Part shown: piece by piece, positions 25,034 to 34,318 of the stretch
Layout of the letters: each line of letters begins with the position of its first letter
Position numbering within the stretch: position 1 is the first letter of the stretch
From: Candidatus Kapaibacterium sp.
Lineage (GTDB): Bacteria > Bacteroidota > Ignavibacteria > Kapaibacteriales > UBA2268
Direction: 5' to 3'
Assembly (NCBI GenBank): GCA_938031175.1
Contig: CALHGZ010000007.1
Span: 128,999-192,998 of the forward strand
Length of the DNA: 64,000 nucleotides
Translations under genes and position numbers: made by a program
The notes under the pieces: generated by a model
Database searches by the model: none
Told to the model about the DNA's origin: nothing
The model's input: only the letters and a program-made list of their open reading frames with translations

Positions 25034-25993
25034 TCAGAATTCTTTGTCTAACATTTCCTGGTATTTTTCGAGCAATTCGTCAATATCTTTGAAGAATGCC
25101 TTTGGCTTCATTGTAAAGTGCTGGAGTATCTCAGTTAATCGTTCGGGGATATAGTCATAAATTTTTTTCAAATTCATTATTCTATATTTGTAAAATGCGG
25201 AGCTATCGGATGGCTCGAGGCTATTTTTGATATCATAAGTGAATTCCTTACTCTTTAAAACTGCATCAAATGTAAGTATGCCTTTAGCGACAGCGTAACA
25301 TATAATGTTTCCAATACTCCACATATCGAAATCGGTAACATCCTGTTTTAAGTCGAAATCTATCCAACGGAATTTTCCTGTTTGGCTTTCAATTATAATG
25401 TGATCATTTCGTATATCACCGTGGCAGAAACCTTTTTTGTGTAAGTCTCTTATTGCAACAATTGAGCCGAATATTTTATGAAGAAGGCCGGGAAGATCTT
25501 CGAAGAAATATTCTTTGTGCGATTTTTGGATATTTGGTATATAATGGAATAATTTAGTACCTTTTATATAGTCAATTATACGAACATTGTTTCCTAATTG
25601 GTCGTAAGCGGTATATCCCTGCATAAAGCGGTCATCACCTCGGACGGATTCAAGTATTTGGCTTTCTTTCTCTGGACTTCGATAGCAACGAACTTTAAAA
25701 ATGCCGATATGGGAAATGAATTCTTCATAAAATACTGTTTTTATGATTTTTTCATCACCTGTTTCGAGTTCAATAGCACTGAAAACCCAATATTTTGGTT
25801 GGTCATCAATTCCGAAACGAGGTTCATTCATATTCCCCCTAACGAGGAAGTTTTTGCCGTTTAACGAGATTACATGGCCACGGTGTATATTCATCCATTC
25901 GGATGTATCGGTAAGAATCTTAAATCTATGGGCTGGGATGTTCCAACCCGTTAATTTATTAATTTTTTCTAATAATAATTCTTTTTCTACCAT
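25034..25993 (-). CDS. Protein-kinase-fold protein (APH/RIO-like)
   Basis: A 319-residue protein with the catalytic core of the kinase fold: His191-Gly-Asp193 in FCHGDIRNDHIIIE (HGD form, as in aminoglycoside phosphotransferases and small-molecule kinases) and Asp212-Phe-Asp214 in RWIDFDLKQDVTDFDMWSIG for Mg binding. The N-lobe is divergent: a glycine loop is not obvious and the ATP-anchoring lysine may be in EKIIKTVF (about residues 81-88). There is no membrane segment. Substrate is unknown. The gene follows hemB on the same strand after 33 bases, possibly in the same operon. Confidence 0.65.
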   Translation of the reverse strand: MVEKELLLEKINKLTGWNIPAHRFKILTDTSEWMNIHRGHVISLNGKNFLVRGNMNEPRFGIDDQPKYWVFSAIELETGDEKIIKTVFYEEFISHIGIFKVRCYRSPEKESQILESVRGDDRFMQGYTAYDQLGNNVRIIDYIKGTKLFHYIPNIQKSHKEYFFEDLPGLLHKIFGSIVAIRDLHKKGFCHGDIRNDHIIIESQTGKFRWIDFDLKQDVTDFDMWSIGNIICYAVAKGILTFDAVLKSKEFTYDIKNSLEPSDSSAFYKYRIMNLKKIYDYIPERLTEILQHFTMKPKAFFKDIDELLEKYQEMLDKEF

Positions 25994-26026
25994 ACTATAG
26001 ATAAGACGGATGGATTTTAATGAAAT

Positions 26027-27004
26027 TTATAGAAATTTAGCAATTTGTGGAGCGAAATATGTTATAATTAAATCAGCGCCAGCTCTCCTTATAGCTGTTA
26101 AAGATTCAATTATAATTTTTTCCTCATCCAACCAACCCATTGAGGTTGCGGCTTTAATCATTGAATATTCACCACTTACCTGATACGCAGCTAATGGCAT
26201 TTGAAATGTTTGTTTGGCGCGGTAGATAATATCGAGATAAAATCCAGCAGGTTTAACCATAATTATATCTGTGCCTTCGATTATGTCTTGTTCAATTTCC
26301 CTGATAGCTTCATTTGAATTAGCAATATCCATTTGATGAGATTTTCTGTCTCCGAATTTGGGGGCTCCTTGAGCTGCTTCACGGAAAGGACCATAGAGAG
26401 CAGAGGCATATTTTGCTGAATAGCTCATAATGGGAATGTCGCAGAAATCATTTCTATCTAATATATCTCTTATAGCCAGTACCCGACCGTCCATCATATC
26501 GGAGGGGGCAATCATATCTGTTCCTGCTTTTGCCTGGGCAAGCGCTATTTTTTGATAGATTGCGAGGGATTCATCGTTTAATATTTTTTCATCTTTGACT
26601 AAACCACAGTGCCCATGTGAAGTATATTCGCAAAGGCATAAATCTGTTATAACAAGTAATTGAGGGTATTCTTTTTTCAAAACACGTATGGCTTGTTGTA
26701 TTATGCCATCGTCAGAAAATGCATCGGAACCGGTGAGGTCTTTCCTTTCAGGAATACCAAAAAGTAATACAGCGGGAATACCTAAATCAACAATAGTTTT
26801 ACACTCTTCTTTTAATTTATCAATTGATAGCTGGTAAATTCCAGGCATTGAGGAAACAGGATTTTTAATGTTGTTGCCAAAGGTAACGAACATTGGGTAA
26901 ATTAGGTTATTTACGCTAATTGTAGTTTCCTGTATCATTTTGCGAATGACAGGATTTTGTCTTAAACGGCGAAATCGGAAAAATTCATTATTTTTCATAT
27001 TCAT
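26027..27004 (-). CDS. hemB: Delta-aminolevulinic acid dehydratase (porphobilinogen synthase)
   Basis: A 325-residue enzyme that joins two 5-aminolevulinate molecules into porphobilinogen in tetrapyrrole synthesis. The two active-site lysines are Lys198 (MSYSAKYASALYGPFREAA) and Lys251 (IMVKPAGFYLD). Cysteines 123, 125 and 133 in LCLCEYTSHGHCG form the catalytic zinc site, so this is the zinc-dependent type. The start at ATG 27004 gives the standard length. hemC lies 48 bases upstream. Confidence 0.95.
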   Translation of the reverse strand: MNMKNNEFFRFRRLRQNPVIRKMIQETTISVNNLIYPMFVTFGNNIKNPVSSMPGIYQLSIDKLKEECKTIVDLGIPAVLLFGIPERKDLTGSDAFSDDGIIQQAIRVLKKEYPQLLVITDLCLCEYTSHGHCGLVKDEKILNDESLAIYQKIALAQAKAGTDMIAPSDMMDGRVLAIRDILDRNDFCDIPIMSYSAKYASALYGPFREAAQGAPKFGDRKSHQMDIANSNEAIREIEQDIIEGTDIIMVKPAGFYLDIIYRAKQTFQMPLAAYQVSGEYSMIKAATSMGWLDEEKIIIESLTAIRRAGADLIITYFAPQIAKFL

Positions 27005-27052
27005 TGATTTGTTAAAAAAACTGAATGCAAAATATTAATATTTTTGGAATTA

Positions 27053-27967
27053 TTAACTTAAAATATCTTTTGCTCCCTTTGCAATGAAGCTTTGTGCCAA
27101 TAGTGAACCAGCTTTGTCAGCGACTTGTAAACTATAAATTTGATTTAACCTTATTATATTAATGCCTTCAGGGTCAGATACCATCCCCATGATTGAGATT
27201 TGATTTGCATTTATCTTTGCAAAAGCTGCAATTGGATTATGACATCCACCGCCCAGTTCAATAAGAAAATTTCTTTCTGCGGAAATTTCGGTAAAAGTAT
27301 TAGAATCATTGATAAATTCCGAGATTTCCATTGCAAATTTATTTGATTCTAATGTTTGAACAGCAATGACTCCTTGTCCGACAGCAGGTAATATAATTTC
27401 TGGATTTATTTCTTCGGAGATTAAATTCGAATATCCAAGTCTTTCGATGCCTGCACGAGCAAGGATTAAACCATCCAAATCAGAGTTAAAAAGTTTTTTG
27501 ATCCTTGTATCAATATTTCCGCGAATATCGATGATCTGTAAATCACGACGGAATGCCAGTAATTGCACTTTTCTCCGCAGTGAACCAGTAGCGATTTTAG
27601 CATTTTTTTTGAGAGTTTGTAATTGAGAGTTTTTCTCTTTTGTTATAAGTACATCGAATGGATAAAGTCTGTTTGTAACAGCAGATATGACAAGATTTGC
27701 GGGAAGTTCAGTTTGTAAATCCTTTAGGCTGTGTACGGCTATATCTATTTCATTGTTTAATAGAGCGTACTCCAGTTCTTTTGTGAAAAGTCCTTTATCG
27801 CCAATTTGATACAGTGGTTTATTTAAAATTATGTCTCCTTTGGTTTTAATTTTCTGAATAATAATTTTTATATTTGGGAATTTATTTAGAATTAGATTTT
27901 TAACATATTCCGCTTGCCAGAGTGCGAGTATACTTGCACGAGTACCGATGATTAGCTGTTCAGGCAT
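27053..27967 (-). CDS. hemC: Porphobilinogen deaminase (hydroxymethylbilane synthase)
   Basis: A 304-residue enzyme that polymerises four porphobilinogens into hydroxymethylbilane. Motifs include IIGTRASILALWQAEYV at the N-terminus, DIAVHSLKDLQTELP, the KIATGSLRRKVQLLAFR and IDIRGNIDTRIKKL stretches, and Cys242 in LGGGCHNPIAAFA, to which the dipyrromethane cofactor is attached. The next enzyme, HemB, actually precedes it in the pathway. Other heme genes (hemA, hemL, hemD) are not in the window. Confidence 0.95.
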   Translation of the reverse strand: MPEQLIIGTRASILALWQAEYVKNLILNKFPNIKIIIQKIKTKGDIILNKPLYQIGDKGLFTKELEYALLNNEIDIAVHSLKDLQTELPANLVISAVTNRLYPFDVLITKEKNSQLQTLKKNAKIATGSLRRKVQLLAFRRDLQIIDIRGNIDTRIKKLFNSDLDGLILARAGIERLGYSNLISEEINPEIILPAVGQGVIAVQTLESNKFAMEISEFINDSNTFTEISAERNFLIELGGGCHNPIAAFAKINANQISIMGMVSDPEGINIIRLNQIYSLQVADKAGSLLAQSFIAKGAKDILS

Positions 27968-27996
27968 ATATAAATAGAGATTCCTGAGGTATTGGT

Positions 27997-28620
27997 TTAT
28001 TTTTTTGTTTTCTGGAGTAATTTCTTGATTGATTCAATGCTTTTTTTCTCATCTTCCTGATAGTGTTGCAAAAGCTGGTCCTGTGTAACAACTGGTTTAA
28101 TATTTTTAATTATTTCTTTATCTGATTTAATTTCAGATTTGTTATCTTTATTTGCTTCTTCAGCTTTTTTGTCATTTAAGTATTGCTTTTCGAAGTATTG
28201 ATTATCAGAGATCAATGGCTCACCTTTTGCAATCATTTCTAATTCTTCTTTCCCAAAAATTGTGACTAACTTATCATATACAGTTGCTCTGGTAAATGGT
28301 TTAGAAATAAAACCAGCAGTACCCCATTTAACAGCAAGCCCTAAATTTTCTACATCAGAAAGTGCTGATACCATTAGTACAGGAATTTCTGCAGTTAATT
28401 TTATATGTTTTAGAATTTTTAGGGTTAAATGTCCGGAAAGTTCGGGCATTAGTATATCTAAAATAATTAATGTGGGGATTTTCTCAACGGCTAATGCGAT
28501 ACCATCGAATCCGTTTGATGCAAGATAAACTTTTTTGAAACCATAACTTTGAAAAGTTTTGGTGAGTATTCTTTGCATCCAGATATCATCATCAATTATA
28601 AGTACAGAATATTCTATCAT
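27997..28620 (-). CDS. Response regulator with a receiver domain and no DNA-binding domain
   Basis: A 207-residue protein. Residues 1-125 are a CheY-like receiver: acidic pair in SVLIIDDDIWMQ, phosphorylation Asp in LIILDILMPELSG, the Ser/Thr in PVLMVSALSD and the Lys in GFISKPFTRATV. The C-terminal 80 residues are lysine- and glutamate-rich (NDKKAEEANKDNKSEIKSDK) with no DNA-binding motif, so output is probably through protein contact. It sits between csrA and hemC in a run with flagellar and regulatory genes. The cognate kinase is not identifiable. Confidence 0.82.
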   Translation of the reverse strand: MIEYSVLIIDDDIWMQRILTKTFQSYGFKKVYLASNGFDGIALAVEKIPTLIILDILMPELSGHLTLKILKHIKLTAEIPVLMVSALSDVENLGLAVKWGTAGFISKPFTRATVYDKLVTIFGKEELEMIAKGEPLISDNQYFEKQYLNDKKAEEANKDNKSEIKSDKEIIKNIKPVVTQDQLLQHYQEDEKKSIESIKKLLQKTKK

Positions 28621-28643
28621 TGCTCAATCCCTGAGTAAATAAA

Positions 28644-28946
28644 TCAATCTTTTTTTATTTTGATATTTTTAATTGTAATTTCCGAGGAATTAATGCCGTT
28701 ATTTTTGTTTTTCGATTTCACTATTTTGGCATTAGAAATTGCATTTTTTAAGGCATTAAATTCTGTACGGGCAGCAATTTTATTTAATTCAATAATTTTG
28801 TCGTATATTTCTTTTCGATGCACGGGGATTTTTCTTGGTGCTTCAATGCCAAGTCTAACAATTCCTCTATCGAAACTGAGTACTTTAATTTGTACAGAAG
28901 AGCCAATTGTTATGACTTCGCCAATCTTCCTTGATAATACGAGCAT
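28644..28946 (-). CDS. csrA: Carbon storage regulator CsrA, with extended tail
   Basis: A 100-residue CsrA. The first 60 residues have the full family pattern: MLVLSRKIGEVITIGSSVQIKV, RGIVRLGIEAPRKIPVHRKEIYDKI. CsrA binds GGA sites in mRNA leaders and blocks translation. Canonical CsrA is 60-75 residues; here a tail of about 35 lysine/asparagine-rich residues follows. fliW, encoding its protein antagonist, lies directly upstream (gap of 28 bases), the arrangement seen with flagellar control in many bacteria. Confidence 0.93.
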   Translation of the reverse strand: MLVLSRKIGEVITIGSSVQIKVLSFDRGIVRLGIEAPRKIPVHRKEIYDKIIELNKIAARTEFNALKNAISNAKIVKSKNKNNGINSSEITIKNIKIKKD

Positions 28947-28974
28947 GGTAGTAATCCTTTACATTTTAACAAAA

Positions 28975-29424
28975 TTAAGTTTGAATTGATTCTTTTGACA
29001 CAGAGTTTTTAATGGGTATAACGAAATCAGGCAAATACTTGTCCTTTGGCAGTATGATTTGTTCGCCCTTTTGTTTTTCGACATCGAGAATGATAGGTGC
29101 TTTCATATTTGCAGTCATTCTTCCATTTTCATCTTCGAGAGTGATGATGACAAAGATAACAAAGCGTTCGAAATTGAATTCGTCCCCTGGGTCATATTCA
29201 AAGTCAATATGCCAAGGCGAAAGCACAGGGAAGCCAATTTCAGGCATTTCTAGAGAAATCAACCATTTAAATGGTTCTGTTTCTTCTTCTGAGATTAATA
29301 TGAATTCATGCAAATCTTCGAAACCTAACAAGCCATTATCGAATGTAAATATGTGATGCGGTTCAACTGCAATTTCACCAAATTGAGAAGTTTTGATAAT
29401 TTTTGCACTGCCTGTGTTTTCCAT
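28975..29424 (-). CDS. fliW: Flagellar assembly factor FliW
   Basis: A 149-residue FliW: it starts with a strand from KIIKTSQFGEIAVEPHHIFTF, has the family hallmark FDNGLLGFEDLHEFILI, and continues with EPFKWLISLEMPEIGFPVLSPWHI. FliW binds CsrA and releases it when flagellin is free, linking flagellin amount to translation. The csrA gene follows. Together with motB upstream it indicates a flagellated organism, although no flagellin gene is in the window. Confidence 0.93.
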   Translation of the reverse strand: MENTGSAKIIKTSQFGEIAVEPHHIFTFDNGLLGFEDLHEFILISEEETEPFKWLISLEMPEIGFPVLSPWHIDFEYDPGDEFNFERFVIFVIITLEDENGRMTANMKAPIILDVEKQKGEQIILPKDKYLPDFVIPIKNSVSKESIQT

Positions 29425-29499
29425 AATTCAATCCATTGAAATAATTAACAATAGGAAATTAACAACAAAAATTGAGCCAAAATTATATAAATTAATGAA

Positions 29500-30291
29500 T
29501 TATTGCATCGAATTAGTATCAATTTCTGTATAGCCATCGCTCGAAGGTGCTTGTATTGGCAATTCAGTTAGTGATATTTCCACCCGTCGATTTAAAGCTT
29601 TGCCCGAATCAGTCGAATTATCAGCTATTGGACGTGATGCACCATATCCTTTGAAGCTCATTAGTTCTTCAGGAACTCCTTTTCTGATTAATCTATAAGC
29701 GACATTTACTGCTCTTGCACCAGATAAATGCCAATTCGATTCATACGTAAATGTTCGTATAGGATCTGAATCTGTATGGCCTTCGATTTCAATTTGGTAA
29801 TTTATATTTTTTAAGATGTTAGCTAATTGATCTATTACCTGCAAGCCTTGTTGCTGTATTGTGGCACTGCCTGATTGGAATAGTATATTTTCTGGTAGTG
29901 TGATATATAATCCTTTTCCATTTCTGACGACTTTAATTTTACCTTCTTTAATCAATGGTGCAAAAGTTTGTTTAATTTCTTCTGAGATTTGGTCTAAATT
30001 TTTTTTCTCAGAGCTGAATTTTCGGATTTCAGGTTCAGGGATGGCAGAATTGCCACCTTCAAGGATTCCGCTTCCACCTTCTAAGTTGCCGGTTTGTCGA
30101 TCAGAACGAAAGTATTCAGATAATGCTGCCGATACCTGCTTGAAACGTTCTTCATCAACCTGGGCGGTGGCATATAAAATTACGAATAGTCCTAGTAAAA
30201 GTGTGATTAAATCTGCATAGGTGATGAGGTATCTATCGGTACCTGTGTTATGTTTCTCATCACTTAATTCTTTTTTTGTATTTATTTTCAA
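29500..30291 (-). CDS. motB: Flagellar stator protein MotB-like (OmpA family)
   Basis: A 263-residue protein: an N-terminal membrane helix with the proton-channel aspartate, Asp27 in YLITYADLITLLLGLFVILYA, then a linker rich in glycine and a C-terminal OmpA-like peptidoglycan-binding domain (about residues 125-245: NILFQSGSATIQQQG, IEIEGHTDSDPIRT, NWHLSGARAVNVAYRL, GYGASRPIADN, NRRVEISL). MotB with MotA drives flagellar rotation. No motA gene lies next to it here; the upstream gene is a secreted protein. Confidence 0.85.
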   Translation of the reverse strand: MKINTKKELSDEKHNTGTDRYLITYADLITLLLGLFVILYATAQVDEERFKQVSAALSEYFRSDRQTGNLEGGSGILEGGNSAIPEPEIRKFSSEKKNLDQISEEIKQTFAPLIKEGKIKVVRNGKGLYITLPENILFQSGSATIQQQGLQVIDQLANILKNINYQIEIEGHTDSDPIRTFTYESNWHLSGARAVNVAYRLIRKGVPEELMSFKGYGASRPIADNSTDSGKALNRRVEISLTELPIQAPSSDGYTEIDTNSMQ

Positions 30292-30366
30292 TTTTTAATT
30301 CTTTTTTATTGAAAATTTAATTTTATATATCGGTAAACTTGGATGAAATATTTAGTTTTGTATTAA

Positions 30367-33300
30367 TTAATTGCTGATTAATATTTTCCTCGTTATAACT
30401 GGATATTTGCCATTGTAAATTACTATAAAATATATTCCTTGCGGAATATCCTTTCTATAAATTGGTATATTTATTTCCTGATTTTTAGAAATATGATTGC
30501 TGAATAATCTGGCAATTTTATTACCAAGTAAATCTTGCAAATAGATATTTACATTTAAATTTTCATAAGCAAGTAAGTATATATTTCCAAAATCTTTGAT
30601 TGGATTAGGATAAATATGAAGATAAATTTTTTCCGTTGTAGTTTCTTTTTCGAAGACGCTTACAATTGTCTCAAAACCGGCGATTTTATAAATCATACCA
30701 CCAAAATCTGAGATCCAGAAATTTTTGTCTGAAGGATCGTAGGCTATTCCTCTGGCATTTATTAGTCCGAATAGACTTTCGAGCCTTATTCGTTCGAGTT
30801 CAGTGCCGAGATCATTTTTATGAATTTTTTGGATATAAGCGTTTTCGAGAGAGCTACTTGATGAAGGGAAAAAAGTGCATACTTGAAATAGGAATTCTTT
30901 TCCGTCATATTCCAATCCTCTTGGACCATATCTGTCTTGGCATGCATTTCTATAAATGTTAAGTATATTTCCGTTATCTGGATCGGTTTCATAGAAGAAT
31001 CGCTGCCCATCTCTATCTCCAACAATTAATTTACCGTCAACAATTTCTAAGCCGATTGGATACTCAGTAGCCGGGGATGGTCTTTGTTTGATTAAAGTGC
31101 CGTTAGTGTCTATTATGTAAATTAATCCACCACCACCTTGAGTATTAAACATTCTGTGGACATAGATAATACCTTTTTCTTTATCGAAAGCTAAATCGGT
31201 TAAAGTATCTCCAGGCACATTTAATGTTTTTTCAATTGCGAAAGTTTGTGAATTTAGCTTAATTATTTGGTTGCTTCCAAAAGTTGTAGTCCATAATCCA
31301 CCTTTCCCGTCATAAGCAAGACCATAAGGTGTATAAGGCATTTGGGTACTGAATAGGACAGAGCCTTTATTTTTTAATAGGATAGTGAATTGATTTGTAA
31401 CTTTTATTTGATTGTTATTAGATTCAGAACTTACTCTGATGCGTGCATTTGTAGTGGGTTTATTTGGAATTTGCCATTCTATTGAATTCGAATTTACATT
31501 CTTTGCAATTATATTCCAGGTGATGCCATCATCGAATGAATATTCTACAGTTACAGGAAGGTTAAATCCATACCAGACAATTTTTTGTACAGTTGTGCTA
31601 ATATATTTTTCTCCGCCGGCTGGTATAGTTATTTGAGGTGAAGGGGCATGGTTTGTAGGTATATCTATTTCCCACATAGATCTACCATGAGTTGCGGCAC
31701 GTAGGAGAAAATTTGGTATTAGTACCTTATTAGTATGAATTTTTAAATCCACAACAGGGCTACGGGTTAATCCTTTTCCATAGGGATACCAATTCAATCC
31801 ATCATCGAATGTCACAAATACACCTATATCAGTTCCTAAAAATAGAATTTTACTATTTTCTGGATGTATAACGATTGAGTTTACAGGAACATCAGGTAAT
31901 TTCTGACTAATATCGGTCCAGGATTGTCCGAGATTGGTCGTTTTGAATACGTGGGAATTATTATATCCTGAAAAAGTAACATATGCTACATTTTCATCTT
32001 CCCAAGATAAAGCAAAATCGGTTACATATCTAAGTGGCAAACCTTTATTCGAAGAAACTAATGTCCAATTTTCGCCCATATTATTTGAAACTAAAATATG
32101 CCCCTGATTTGTGCCAGCAAATAATATGTCAGCATTAATTGGACTAACTTTAATAGCAGAAAATTTTGCATTTCCTTGAGATGTATTTTTTATTGAATAC
32201 CAATAGTCACCACCATTGTAAGAGATATAGATTGAACTTCTGCCGTGGTAGAGAATTTTAGAGTCATAAGTGCTCATTGCCATAGGTGAATGCCATAATC
32301 CTTGATCAGTATCAGGTATGCCATTGCCTATTAAATCGTATGAATTATTTGAGAAATTAATTCTCCACATTCTCCCATTAGGATATTCCCCATATATGAT
32401 ATTTGGGTTATTCCAGTCTATAAGTACATCGAAACCATCCCCACCCATTATCCATCTCCATTGGTCAGGATTAGTGAAATTGGATAAAGTACCGTTGTCT
32501 TGTGTTCCTCCATAATTTCGATTTACTTTTGATAGATCAATTGCCATAGCATAAAATTGTGTGATAGGTAAATTATTATTGATGTTGAACCAGGTATTTC
32601 CTGCATTAGTGCTATAATACATACCGCCGTCATTTCCTATATAAACTTGATTTGGATTTTTTGGATTGAAGGCAGCGCAATGCTGATCAACATGAATTTG
32701 CCCCTGTCCATTTTGTAAATCCATCACCATATTCCAGGAAATACCACCGTTGCTTGTTTTCCATAGATGAATACCGCCGGCAAGAACAATATTTGGATCA
32801 GTTGGATGTACCTGTATGAAATTATTATAAAATCCTTGATTATTGAAAAAGCTAACATTTCCCTGATAGGAGCGAATCCATAATGTACCCTTGTTTGTAG
32901 TTTTATAAATTTCTGCAATAATACCGGAACTAGTACTAACTTCCATTAAAGCATACAAAATATTGGGATTTGAAGGAGCATATTGCACAGAGATTCTTCC
33001 GAGTCCAATGGGTAATCCATTGTTTTTCATAATCCAATTATTACCACCGTCAGATGTGAATGCTATGCCTTGACCATAAACAGCGGAAACGAGTTCATCA
33101 GTATTTTCAGGGTTTATACTTAAATCACTAATAGAAGCTTCTAACATACGCATCCAAGTTTCGCCTGCATCAGTTGATTTCCAGAGGCCTTGTCCGTTCT
33201 TCATAGCTCCAGCGTAAATTAGATTTGAGTTTTTGGGATGTACATAAACTTTGGAAAAAGAGCCAACATTAGTTAATCCTTTTAAAATCCATGTATTTCC

Positions 33301-33885
33301 GCCGTCTGTGGATTTATACATACCCGAGCCCAGATAAGAATCAATATTGTTAGCAGCTTCGCCTGTACCAGCATATAAAATTTCGGGGTTATTATGATCG
33401 ATTGCTAAAGCTCCCATAGAAATAGAATTTTCGTTGTCGAATATAGGTGTCCAACTTTTCCCACCATCTGTGGTTTTCCATATTCCTCCAGCGGCAGCAC
33501 CGATATAGACAACACTATCATGAGTAGGATGATGGACAACAGTTCGTACTCTTCCACCAATATTATATGGACCGATGCAACGCCACTCTGGTTCTTGGGC
33601 AAGTAAATATTCATTATCAAATTTATTCAACAGTAGTTTTTGTGCGTCCTCGATAGCTTTTATTCGAGCCGTGGAAGGAATGTGTTTGAATGGGAAGGCT
33701 CGTTGTTCATAGAAAAATATACCCCTTTGGGCTGGCTTTCTTTGCTTGCCTATCTCTAATATATGATTCAATATTGAATCCTGCTCGGGACTTTGTTCAA
33801 GTTTACGAGAATAGGATTCGTAGTTAACAATTAACAAAAGAGATAAGAAAAGTAAAAGTAAGTTTTGTTTAACTTTTTTTTTCAT
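30367..33885 (-). CDS. Secreted sortilin/BNR-repeat beta-propeller protein with T9SS domain
   Basis: A 1172-residue protein. A signal peptide (LLLLFLSLLLIVNYESYS) precedes propeller repeats of the sortilin/Vps10 (BNR) type: GGIWKTTDGGKSWTPIF, GMYKSTDGGNTWILKG, GLWKSTDAGETWMRM and many later copies over residues 95-730. An Ig-like stretch (about 745-840) and a second propeller-like part follow. The C-terminus is a T9SS type A sorting domain (LHIYPNPIKDFGNIYLLAY ... LQDLLGNKIARLFS ... IPQGIYFIVIY). It is probably exported to the surface through SprA. Substrate unknown; similar proteins are common in this group. Confidence 0.8.
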   Translation of the reverse strand: MKKKVKQNLLLLFLSLLLIVNYESYSRKLEQSPEQDSILNHILEIGKQRKPAQRGIFFYEQRAFPFKHIPSTARIKAIEDAQKLLLNKFDNEYLLAQEPEWRCIGPYNIGGRVRTVVHHPTHDSVVYIGAAAGGIWKTTDGGKSWTPIFDNENSISMGALAIDHNNPEILYAGTGEAANNIDSYLGSGMYKSTDGGNTWILKGLTNVGSFSKVYVHPKNSNLIYAGAMKNGQGLWKSTDAGETWMRMLEASISDLSINPENTDELVSAVYGQGIAFTSDGGNNWIMKNNGLPIGLGRISVQYAPSNPNILYALMEVSTSSGIIAEIYKTTNKGTLWIRSYQGNVSFFNNQGFYNNFIQVHPTDPNIVLAGGIHLWKTSNGGISWNMVMDLQNGQGQIHVDQHCAAFNPKNPNQVYIGNDGGMYYSTNAGNTWFNINNNLPITQFYAMAIDLSKVNRNYGGTQDNGTLSNFTNPDQWRWIMGGDGFDVLIDWNNPNIIYGEYPNGRMWRINFSNNSYDLIGNGIPDTDQGLWHSPMAMSTYDSKILYHGRSSIYISYNGGDYWYSIKNTSQGNAKFSAIKVSPINADILFAGTNQGHILVSNNMGENWTLVSSNKGLPLRYVTDFALSWEDENVAYVTFSGYNNSHVFKTTNLGQSWTDISQKLPDVPVNSIVIHPENSKILFLGTDIGVFVTFDDGLNWYPYGKGLTRSPVVDLKIHTNKVLIPNFLLRAATHGRSMWEIDIPTNHAPSPQITIPAGGEKYISTTVQKIVWYGFNLPVTVEYSFDDGITWNIIAKNVNSNSIEWQIPNKPTTNARIRVSSESNNNQIKVTNQFTILLKNKGSVLFSTQMPYTPYGLAYDGKGGLWTTTFGSNQIIKLNSQTFAIEKTLNVPGDTLTDLAFDKEKGIIYVHRMFNTQGGGGLIYIIDTNGTLIKQRPSPATEYPIGLEIVDGKLIVGDRDGQRFFYETDPDNGNILNIYRNACQDRYGPRGLEYDGKEFLFQVCTFFPSSSSSLENAYIQKIHKNDLGTELERIRLESLFGLINARGIAYDPSDKNFWISDFGGMIYKIAGFETIVSVFEKETTTEKIYLHIYPNPIKDFGNIYLLAYENLNVNIYLQDLLGNKIARLFSNHISKNQEINIPIYRKDIPQGIYFIVIYNGKYPVITRKILISN

Positions 33886-34318
33886 AGAATTTTGTTACCG
33901 CACATATAAGTTTAAATGGTTAAAATTAATATTTGGTAAATATATAAACAACTTATTATTTTTTTTATTACATTTCACTTATTTAAAATTATGAGTCTTT
34001 TCAGGTAAGTTGCTATAATTATTGAGTTTATAAATTTTGTATCGTTGGTTACAATATTTTAAAACATAGTTTATTAATTACATTAGGATTGAAATTTGCA
34101 ATTTTGTTAACAAATTTGGTTATTATTATAATTTGTAGTAAGCATTTAGCTTTATTTCTATTTGGAATAATTAATATCGATTGACGGTCAAAATTTTTAA
34201 TTTATGTGAATATAATAAGATTTTAAAGCATTAGATATTACTATTTTCAAAAAAAATTACATTTATGCAATTTAGATGATGATTATATTTGTTTTTTACA
34301 TTTTTGAAGAAGGAAAAT
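33886..34318. other. Intergenic region between divergent genes
   Basis: This 433-base stretch separates the divergent sortilin-like gene and gltX and presumably holds both promoters. It is very AT-rich with long T and A runs. I see no open frame with protein-like content, no stable hairpin and no good TTTG...TAnnTTTG pair, so no promoter is called. Confidence 0.4.
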
